A stretch of DNA of 64,000 nt from Verticillium longisporum (Eukaryota; Ascomycota; Sordariomycetes; Glomerellales; Plectosphaerellaceae). Shown piece after piece: positions 56,184 through 64,000 of the stretch. The notes beneath the pieces are model-generated. The model worked only from the letters and a program-made list of their open reading frames with translations. It searched no databases and was not told the DNA's origin. The translations under genes were made by a program, and so were the position numbers. Location of the stretch: NCBI GenBank assembly GCA_019188255.1, contig JAETXT010000006.1, forward strand, positions 4,526,001-4,590,000. Direction: 5' to 3'. Position 1 is the stretch's first letter. Each line of letters opens with the position of its first letter.

Positions 56184-58161
56184 TTACTCATCCCCGCCAC
56201 CCATTACTTCCACGCCAACGTTCTCGACAACCGGCGGCGGAGACACGCTGTGCCGGCGCTCGAGCGTGTCGAGAACCACCCGGCAGTGCCTTTCCTCCCA
56301 CAGGAACGACCGCAGCGTAGCCCGCAGGTCCCGCCGACCAGCCTCGGTCAGCGTGCCTCCGGGCGTCGTGTCCCGCAGCGCCGTCTGGAACATGGCCGCG
56401 AACCACTGCGCGTTCTCGCTCCCGGCGGCGCCGTGACCACCGCCGCCGCCGTGACCGCCGCCCGACCCGACGAGGCCCACAAAGGCCAGCCACAGCGAGA
56501 GGGCGCCGCGGCCGACGCCGGCGGCCGGCGGCTCGTCGAGCTCCGTCAGCAGCGCGCGCAGCCGACAGCAGAGGATGGTCAGGAGCTGGCTCGTCGGCGG
56601 GACGTCGCGCAGGGCGACGTAGAGGAAGATGTGGGCGCCCAAGACGAGGGCGCGGACCCTCTTCTCGGCGGCGTGCGTGGCCGACGACGATGAGGCTGCG
56701 GAGGAAGCCGCGAACGACGAGGAGGAGGACGAGGACAAACGATAGTCTGCGGCACCGGCGGCACCGCCGTAGAGAAAGTTGAGGATGCAGCTGTCCGCCG
56801 TGCCCATGAGGATGCGGATGCCGTCGGCGCCGACGCTGTCGCTTGTCTGCGCGCAAATGGCCTGCCGGAGCAGCGTGAGGATTGTGTGGACGCACGCGGC
56901 CGTTGCCGAGCCGTTGGCCTCCTCGATGCCGAGGTCGGACAGGGGCGGGACGACGGCTTGGTGGAGGATGTGCGCCGGGAGGACGACCTGGTCGAGGGTG
57001 TGGAAGGTCGGGAAGAAGGGGATGCGTCCGAGGCCGGAGGCTACTTGGACGTCGACCCTGGGCATGATTAGTGGAATTCAGGGTGTGACGAGTGCGCCTG
57101 CTTTTCTTCTTCTTCTTGCTCACCAGTTGATGCAACGGCAGAGGATGTAGTCGTGCCGAATGGTGTCTGGGCCGCCGCTTTCCTGGACCATGTCGTACAG
57201 GCCTCTCAGATGAATGTCTGCTGCTTCAAATTCGCCCTGGAAAGCCTGGGGCAGGTGATGAGTAGAGGCCGAGGAAGAGCTTTGAAAGGAAGACGTACCT
57301 CGACGTTGGCGAGAGTAGCAACGGCGGCCAGGACCGGCGTGTCTCGGCTTGCCAATCTCGAAGACGCCGTTGTCTGGAGGCGGCTGCTGATGGCTTGCAT
57401 GGCCTCTCCCTTTTGGCGGTAGCCCTCAATCTGGAGCTTGGCATCGAGGGAGGGGAGACTGGCGGTCCAGAAACCCGCCGCCAAGGCGAGCGTTGCACGC
57501 ATGACGAGCTCGCTCTGCATGGCGTAGGGGAACCATGGCCGTTGCTTGTCCACTGTCGTCAGGTTCAGACTGAAGCCGTTGACGACTGAGGGCCCGGAAG
57601 ATACACCATCAGCCTCACTCATCGAGGACACCAAGACAGACATTCGGGCTCCAACGTACAATACTTGGCAAGAGAGTCAATCGTCGGACTGCTCGGAATC
57701 GGCAGGCTGTTGAAGGGATCCATGACGTGGGCCTTCAGCCGCGGGACCGACTTGAAGGGAGTCATCTGACGCATTGATGCGTTGCTGCTCTTGGCACGGT
57801 CATTCTAGAGCGTTTCCATCAGTTTTTTGAGGTCGTCTTTAAACACGCTCCATTTTAGGAACGTAAAAGCAAGCGCTCATACCTTGAACCAGGCAGTCCA
57901 GTCTGGCTGCTGGTAAGCCCGCGTGCCCGCTTTCCGCAGAGCCTCGGCCCCAGACTGCGCGCCCGCGAGTCGAAAGCGTCCCCTGAGGTCGGCGCTGCGG
58001 CTCGCGGCGTCCCGGGCTTGACGGTTCGTCTTGACGGTTTCCGAGCGGGCCTGGGCCCCTCGCTGCAGGCCCTGCTTGATGGCATGGCTTCGCGCTTCCT
58101 TGTCGGCGGGTTGGAGCTTTCCGCCCGACGTATCCGAGGCGATGAATCTGAACTCAGGCAT
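56184..58161 (-). CDS. DUF3468 fungal regulator-like protein lacking the zinc cluster
   Basis: Five exons, complement(56184..57057, 57124..57236, 57299..57585, 57660..57804, 57883..58161), 565 aa. The N terminus is basic (QGLQRGAQARSETVKTNRQA), then TPFKSVPRLK, DPFNSLPIPSSPTIDSLAKYF, MQSELVMRATLALAAGFW, IEGYRQKGEAMQAISSRL, DTPVLAAVATLANVEGEF and IHLRGLYDMVQESGG. This layout is the fungal transcription-factor-like domain DUF3468 seen in many short proteins without Zn2Cys6 fingers. The C-terminal half holds Ser-rich and Gly/His-rich inserts (GSGGGHGGGGGHG). It has no visible DNA-binding domain, so it may act as a partner or modulator; function unknown. Convergent with the AIF-like gene. TIR element copy B lies 445 bp upstream of its ATG. 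Confidence 0.85.
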
Positions 58162-59849
58162 CCTAGAAGACGCTCATGGCCGGGGGTCGCCACGGGCGAT
58201 GGGTTCTTCGGAGTGGTGGCTGGTCAAAGGCTTGCATTCTTCTTTTCCGTCTCCAGCGGATGTGAGGCTCGACCGGCGCATGCAGTTTCCTTTCTTCCCA
58301 AGTTCTTCCCAGAAAGAGACGTCCCCAAAGCTTCCAATGTCGGATACACAGAGGCACGTATGTGGCTTGCGAATGCTGAGGGATATCTACATCAACCTTG
58401 ACGTGGGTGATGCGCACGGGAGCGATTCATGGGGCCGAAAGCTAAAATCGGAGCGGCCGATGAAGGGTGGCTTTCGAGTTGGAGGCGCGTGGCTGAAATG
58501 GTGTCAACGGTGTCCAACGGCGACAACGGTCCTCTTGGCGCCCTCGTCTGGTTTGTTCGAGCAAAACGCAGGTGAAGTGGGGAATCCCGGCAGCGTCGGC
58601 CTTAGCAAGAGGGCGACAAAAAAAGCCACACTCATCAAAGGTAAGCTCACTTTGAACCGTGAAGCTATACTTTACATTAGCGCAAAATTATTAAAAGTTG
58701 ATGTATCTCTAAATGTATCGCCGATTATCCAGTAGGTAGAATTTCAGAGCATTTCATTGAGAAAAGAGGTGTTGAGAGGGTTCTGAAGCTAGGGGTCTGT
58801 CTGGATGATACCTGTGTTTGGCGGATTTGGAGTGCGGCTTAATCTGTCACCCCTTGCTTAGGTAAGAAGCACGTGATGCCTTTGCTTCGTGCTCCTTTTG
58901 TTCCTTGAAACTCAGCCTCCTTTGGCGTCGACGACGCCCCCCTTCACCGGTGCCTCACCGAGATATCCTAACCAGAGGTGCGTCATGTTGTCGTCGTGGA
59001 CTTGGCCTTCTCCCCGCTGCAGCGAATACATTGCAGAGGTGCCAACACACCAATCTATGGAAGACAAATCGGCTGGCCGTTTGCTCACACCCCCAACAAC
59101 CGACAATTCACACCATCTGACTCTGCCCCAAACCACAACCCTCCCTCCTGATCGCCGAACGACGCCCTACGTCGCCGAACTGCACGTCTTCCCCCATCTT
59201 CCTTTACAGCCCCCCCAACGTCACAAGAATAGGGTGGCCCGGTACCCTCAACAAGGCAGACACATTGACCCCCGTACCACCACAAGACGGGCCCAGCAGA
59301 TCTTCCCACCACGGCGATCGAGCACCCCGTGCCACCAGCTACCCTCTCACCTCCGCCCTTCCCTCTCGAGCGCCTTTGCCCCCCCAAAAGCAGCAGCGTC
59401 CCGTGAGGGTGATACGAGCCCACAGTGTCACCGATGCGGCACCAAGGCGATGATGCGGCACCTCATTGGCAACAACAGACGAGGCGCCCAACGCCAGGGG
59501 ACCGGTTTGCCGTTTTGGGGGTGCACGATCTCGTCCGACGACAGGACGCTGCTGTTCTGGCCCCGTGGTCCGTCGCACATGACATATTTTCGACCACTTC
59601 CATTGCATGCTCGTGGCGTTTTGACACTCGGGGGGAGCCTTGGATTCTATGGATCCCCCTCCCACCCATTCATTGATCAAACCCTCGCACGACAAGAGTC
59701 CTCTCAAGACGTGCCAGTCCATTGTTCCGTGCAACGAAATTATACGAAACGACATGTACAGACAATCTAATCCAATGGGAAGTCCCCCGCTTCGTCCCTC
59801 GTCATATTTCATGGACCTCGATCTATCAGACACAAGATGCCCACATCCT
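58162..59849. other. Intergenic with TIR element copy B and an unexplained 294-codon frame
   Basis: 1.7 kb. Holds the element at 58606-58856. A frame at 58889-59770 (plus) contains CHRCGTKAMMRHLIGNNRRG and LPFWGC, loosely like a zinc ribbon, but lacks an ordinary start region and looks low-complexity elsewhere; it is not called as a gene. Confidence 0.45.
58606..58856 (-). mobile_element. Non-autonomous TIR element (MITE), copy B, 251 bp
   Basis: Inverted copy of the element at 31065-31317. Left end CAAGAGGGCGACAAAAAAAG; right end, reverse complemented, CAAGGGGTGACAGATTAAG. Flanked by a perfect 5-bp target-site duplication, CTTAG (58601-58605 and 58857-58861). No coding capacity. Differences from copy A are mainly substitutions scattered over the interior, so both are past active copies rather than a recent local duplication. 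Confidence 0.92.
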
Positions 59850-60579
59850 CTAGCCCCACCCCAAAAGCAGCAGCCCGAGACCGAGACCACCCAGAACAGT
59901 CGTGACGACAGCAGTGACAGTGACCAACAGGCCGGTGACAAGCAGATTCAGCGCCAGCACCAACGCGCTGAGGGCCAACAGCAGCGGGTTGACGCGCAGC
60001 AGCACGGGGCCTTTTTCTGCGTTAGCATCAGAAGCAATCTCGAGTTTGTGAGCTCGAGTGTACGGGGAAAGTGCAGGACATACCGAGACCAATGCGCTCA
60101 ATGACGGCGCGCACGGTGCTGACAATCTCATACACGACCTCGAGCACCCTCTCCGTCAGGCACTGCGCATCGCAAGACTCTTCTTCTTCTCCGTCTTCCT
60201 GGCGCTTGAGACGACGACCTCTATTGACGTTGCTCGTGGCGGAGCCGATGGCGGCGGTGATGGCTTCAAAGGCCGGGTTGATGACCCCCGCGAGGGCACT
60301 TACCTCTGCTTGGCTGGGGTCCTCGGACGCATCGGCCAGTGATGCGTCTGTCGACTCAGGTTAGATTCACGTAGGCCTGCATCGTACTCTTTAGGGGAGG
60401 GAGTGTGACGGCATACTGATAATCGTGGTCTGGCTGATGACTTCCTGACGCAGCGTCTCAATGACTGAGGCCTGCGACTCAAGCTGCCGCTTCTCATGAT
60501 GGGTGTCGATGGTCTTGGCAAAAGGCGTCGCGAAGACGCTGGCCACCAAGCCTAGGGCTGCCACAAATGTCAATCTCAT
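59850..60579 (-). CDS. Small secreted or surface protein with two Lys-Arg sites and hydrophobic C terminus
   Basis: Three exons, complement(59850..60016, 60084..60347, 60417..60579), 197 aa. Signal peptide MRLTFVAALGLVASVFATPF is followed by a Lys-Arg pair at 30-31 (HHEKRQLES) and a second at 102-103 (GRRLKRQEDGEEEE), both suited to Kex2-type cleavage. Between them is an Ala/Ser/Ile-rich helical stretch; after the second an acidic run, two Cys (SCDAQC) and VVYEIVSTVRAVIERIG. The last ~50 residues form a long hydrophobic segment (LLLALSALVLALNLLV, then TVLGGLGLGLLLLGWG), either a membrane anchor or a GPI-type signal. I do not recognise the family. A GTAAGT inside exon 2 could mark an extra intron, but the frame reads through sensibly. 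Confidence 0.72.
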
Positions 60580-63148
60580 AGTGACCGGTTTCCAAATCAA
60601 AGATAAGTAGCAGATGAAAGCGAGTCTGAACTGCTTGTGGTTGAGAGCAGAGGACCAGCACGCGGCAGGCCGGCGTTTTATGGTTGATGCTTGACCGAGA
60701 CCAGTCTCCTGGATTCAGCGCACGTTCGTGGCCGATGATGGCATGCTGCCAGACCCTTGCAATGGAAAGTGCTTCTTATGACGCAGTGAAGGCAAATTCG
60801 CTCGGAACAGGAGGCGTAACAGTCCGCGACGTTGCGTTGAGCAAGTTCAAGAAGAATGGGACGGACAGGCTAGACGAGCGGGACAATATCATCAAGGAAT
60901 AGACTGAAGCTTTGTCCATCATTCAATTCAGACGACGTCGAAGGCGCAACCCGAATGCTGGACGCCATGAGCGCTGATTCGTAGGTCACGGCGCTGATAT
61001 CGACTGGGATTGCCACCTTGGGTCACATCGCGCCGTACCCGGCCGAGGATAGAGCTTCTCGGCGTGACCATTCCACGTCAGGGGCGGGCTTGATGATGTC
61101 AAAACCCAGGGCCCAGCACTGGTCTCAAGGTCTCGAACCCCTTTTGGGGTCGCTACAGCAGGCTTCAACGAACCGAACCCCATCGGCAGACGACATGTAA
61201 TCGACAGACAGACGCCATCCAAGTTCGGTCAGAGTTGACAGAGTGATGGGGACAAGTTGCACCGCCCTCGCTACTATCTGCCTGATGCCTTGACCGCCAG
61301 AGCACCACTTGGTTCAGTGATTTCTTGTCCAGTGGAGCCAACTGGTGTGAGCTGCGAAAGGGCCTCTCGAGAGACACCATCTTTGAATGCTCAGCCCGAT
61401 CATAGCAGCCTCCAGCGTCTGACCCTGGCGCACCTTTCAATTCAACGTTTTTGCTACGCGTCTCTGCCTGCCACCACCATAGGCCCGCCAAAGACTGGAT
61501 ACGGAAGTCTCATGTTGAGCAAATTCTCATGCCTGTAGCACTACAACGCTCCTACGTCAACACTATATTGGTCGACATTCAGAAAGGGTCCGACTGCTTG
61601 ACTAGCTTGTAGTACGGCAACGTCTGCTGCAACTGCTACTCGCCGGCCATTGACTAGTGTGATGTTTGTGTGTATGGGATCGCTTTGGTAGAAAGAAATC
61701 TGCAACCAGGGAGTCTGTTTGACGTGGCAGGCGCTCTCCCGCGTGCATTTTTGGTGATACCGATTCCTTCATGCCTAGGCCTGCTAACCTGGTGGGATGC
61801 AATGATGCAGCGTCAGTCAAAAGAAATGTGTCAATCCGTTGTTGGCCGTGCCAGCAAGGCAGGCTAGGCTCATTGAAGTCGTGCTGCACCCTTCAGCTCG
61901 TTGGTTGCAATGAGATAGCGGTCAGGCATGCTGCAAGCAGACATGCCGTCAACTTGACCACGTCGCTGGTGGCCACCATGAAATGAAAGTGCTAATGACA
62001 ACTCTCGTCACGCCAACTTCGGGTCACTCGACAGGCACCATCACTATGGGCCGGGATTTCAAGCATTGATCACCTGAAGGCCGTAAACAACCATGCGAGC
62101 TAACCTCGTAAAGAGATGCCTCGAAATCAATGAACCCTCTTGTGTCTCCAACTTCGTCCCGGAGCAACACAAGGGTATGGGCCCAGCAGCCCCCTTCATG
62201 TGGACCTGATCTCGGACGACCTACCAAGCAAATCGAGCAGGGCCACAGCCCCTGTACACACAGCTCGACTACAGAGATACCTGCGATGCTGCCCTCATCC
62301 GTCGGCGTCGGGTGGCATGCCCAAGCGCGTGGGATTTATTGCGACCGGCGGGTTCCCGCGGACCGATCCGCACATGGAGGGCGGGCGCAGATTGGCAGGC
62401 TTCGGTGGCTGCAAACCCAGACTGTCGGCGTCGGAGAGCGGGGCGGGTGAAAATAGCTGGGCCGGGGGCCTCCGAGCAGCTGGGGCGGCCGCATCCGGGC
62501 TGAGACAGCGTCACGGATGAGAGGTCTCAGACAAACGGCACGTAACCGGCCGGCAGTTGTTACGTTAAGCGAAAGATGCGAGGGACGCCCGACCGGTGCG
62601 CTTGCTCGCGATTTTCATGACAGCGAAAGAAAACGGGCAGCAAGTATGACAGGTTCGGGATCAGATGCCAACAGACTGAAGGGGTCGGTACGGATGTCGA
62701 TCGAGTAACCAACCATTTCGTATCGTTGGAAAAAGGTATTGGTGGTGTAAATAAAATGTCGAGTCTTCGTCGCCTGTGTCGATTGGTGTTGGTCATCGAT
62801 TGCCTTTCAGGGAAAACTTTTCGTCAGGCTTGCATTAGTCCAAGGCGTTTGCCCAGTCATAGCGGGCTCCCCATCACCAACACCCCTAACAGCATAGCGT
62901 CTTCACGCCCTTCAGTCCTCGCGTCTTCGGCCTTTGAAGGATTGCCGCATGTGCCTGGTGGATTGCTGCTCACCCACCCACCCATCCGCCCACGATCGAC
63001 AGCCCAACGCCTGCACGCATCGGCAAGACGTTCCCTGGACGCCGCTAGCCTCTTGGCCGCCCCCCCGCCTCCCTCTCCACCCCCCCGCCTCCCTCTCCAC
63101 CCCCCCTCGTAGTGCATCGAAGAATAAATTTCAGGCCTGTCGCCCACC
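60580..63148. other. Intergenic, no gene seen
   Basis: 2.6 kb between divergent genes; open frames are short and without motifs. A 21-22 bp unit beginning CCGCCTCCCTCTCCACC is duplicated in tandem at about 63065-63107, just upstream of the transporter ATG. Confidence 0.5.
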
Positions 63149-64000
63149 ATGGCCTTCAAGAGACTTCTCTTCTTCCATCAACATCGTCTCAAGAGACTTC
63201 CACCGACGGACAAGCCGCGTTCAGGATCGTGGTCAAGCAACAGTGAAGACGCCGACTACTTGTCGCCCATGACATACAAGACCTGCAATGCAGAGGACAG
63301 CTGCCTAAAAAACCATTCCGGTTCGCCGGAACAGGCCATTGAGGTTTCGAGGGGAGGGACCGGGACTTCTTCGGGAGCGGGTGAAAGCCATGATGGCTCC
63401 GACCACGGCCACGGCGGCCATGGTCATGACCCCGAGAAGGACCCGGCTCTCCGCTATGGAGACCTTCCCGGTACGGAAGCATTGACGAGGCCGGAGACGA
63501 ACCTCGAGTTCCCCGAGGGCGGGCTACAGGCCTGGCTCATGGTGTTCGGTTCGTTCTGTGCCATGCTCTCCGTATTCGGACTCATCAACACGGCTGCCGT
63601 GTTTGAGTCTTACTTTTCTGAAAATCAACTGTCCGACTACACGGCGTCGGAGATTGGATGGATCTTCAGTCTATACCTGTTTGTTGTCTTCTTCGTCGGC
63701 ATTCAGGTGGGGCCCGTCTTCGACAAGTACGGGCCTCGTCTCGTCGTCGCCATCGGTGGCGTGCTCATGGCGGGCAGTTTGCTGATTCTCAGCGTGTGCG
63801 AAGGTAGGAAGACCCACATGTTGTACGCAGGGAAGGATCCAGGCTAAGTTGTATGTGTAGGCTACTACCAGATCATGCTCTCCTACTCGGTGATGGGAGG
63901 TCTCGGCGGTGCGCTCCTCAACACGCCAGCGTACGGAGCGATCGCTCATTTCTTCAACGTCAAGCGGGGCTTCGCCACCGGCATCGCGGCTACGGCCGGC
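63149..64000 (+). CDS. MFS monocarboxylate-type transporter, N-terminal part (runs off the window)
   Basis: Exons 63149..63803 and 63861..>64000; a 57-nt intron joins LILSVCE to GYYQIMLSYSVMGG. The first ~110 residues are cytosolic and include a His-rich patch, HDGSDHGHGGHGHD. Then EFPEGGLQAWLMVFGSFCAM starts span 1, typical of fungal monocarboxylate-porter (MCT) MFS proteins. GWIFSLYLFVVFFVGIQVGPVFDKYGPR carries the D-x-x-G-x-R loop between spans 2 and 3; GGLGGALLNTPAYGAIAHFF, KRGFATGIAATAG is the following family block. These are 12-span proton-coupled carriers of monocarboxylates or related metabolites; the substrate cannot be told from this half. Confidence 0.92.

Noticed and set aside
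61110..61160. Possible tRNA fragment around GGTTCGAGACC (minus strand)
   Set aside because: No matching T-stem, D-arm or acceptor stem can be formed.

Overview
The window is nuclear DNA from a filamentous ascomycete, most likely a Sordariomycete and plausibly Hypocreales. The evidence is GC-rich genes with a strong third-position GC bias, short introns (about 50-145 nt, one of 382 nt) with GTRNGY-type donors and CTRAC-like branch sites, mixed strand use without operons, and a gene set typical of moulds. Splice junctions were placed by eye from reading frame, GT/AG signals and family conservation. I saw no tRNA, rRNA, CRISPR array or autonomous transposon gene.

Layout. 0-5 kb: 3' end of a GH114 gene, then a Ctr copper transporter (minus) divergent from a ferric reductase (plus), a plausible metal-uptake pair. 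5-10 kb: a CYP65-like P450 and a carotenoid oxygenase, both minus and both carrying tandem repeats; the oxygenase has an in-frame stop. 12-23 kb: a degenerate RING-like protein, MAD2, a UBP14/USP5-type deubiquitinase, the Fe-S scaffold ISU1 (with an apparent 1-base deletion) and a multi-span membrane protein. 23-28 kb: 5.2 kb without a recognisable gene. 28-42 kb: Na+/H+ antiporter, DEAD-box helicase DBP3, flippase-like RFT1, a coiled-coil protein and a zinc alcohol dehydrogenase. 43-64 kb: a frameshifted secreted protein, a Zn2Cys6 regulator, a cysteine-rich surface protein, homogentisate 1,2-dioxygenase, a Rieske/AIF-type oxidoreductase, a DUF3468 regulator-like protein, a small secreted protein with two Lys-Arg sites, and the 5' part of an MFS monocarboxylate-type transporter.

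Most genes are core housekeeping or general metabolism and do not form one pathway. Non-genic features stand out: (1) two copies of a ~250 bp terminal-inverted-repeat element (31065-31317 and 58606-58856), inverted to each other, one with a clear 5-bp target duplication, each upstream of a gene and in the same orientation relative to it; (2) many short minisatellites (10-21 bp units) in introns, exons and gene flanks; (3) an arrangement with 33-bp perfect inverted arms at 19.7-20.0 kb. Three apparent -1 frameshifts and one nonsense codon in otherwise well-conserved genes need read-level checking before any is called a pseudogene.
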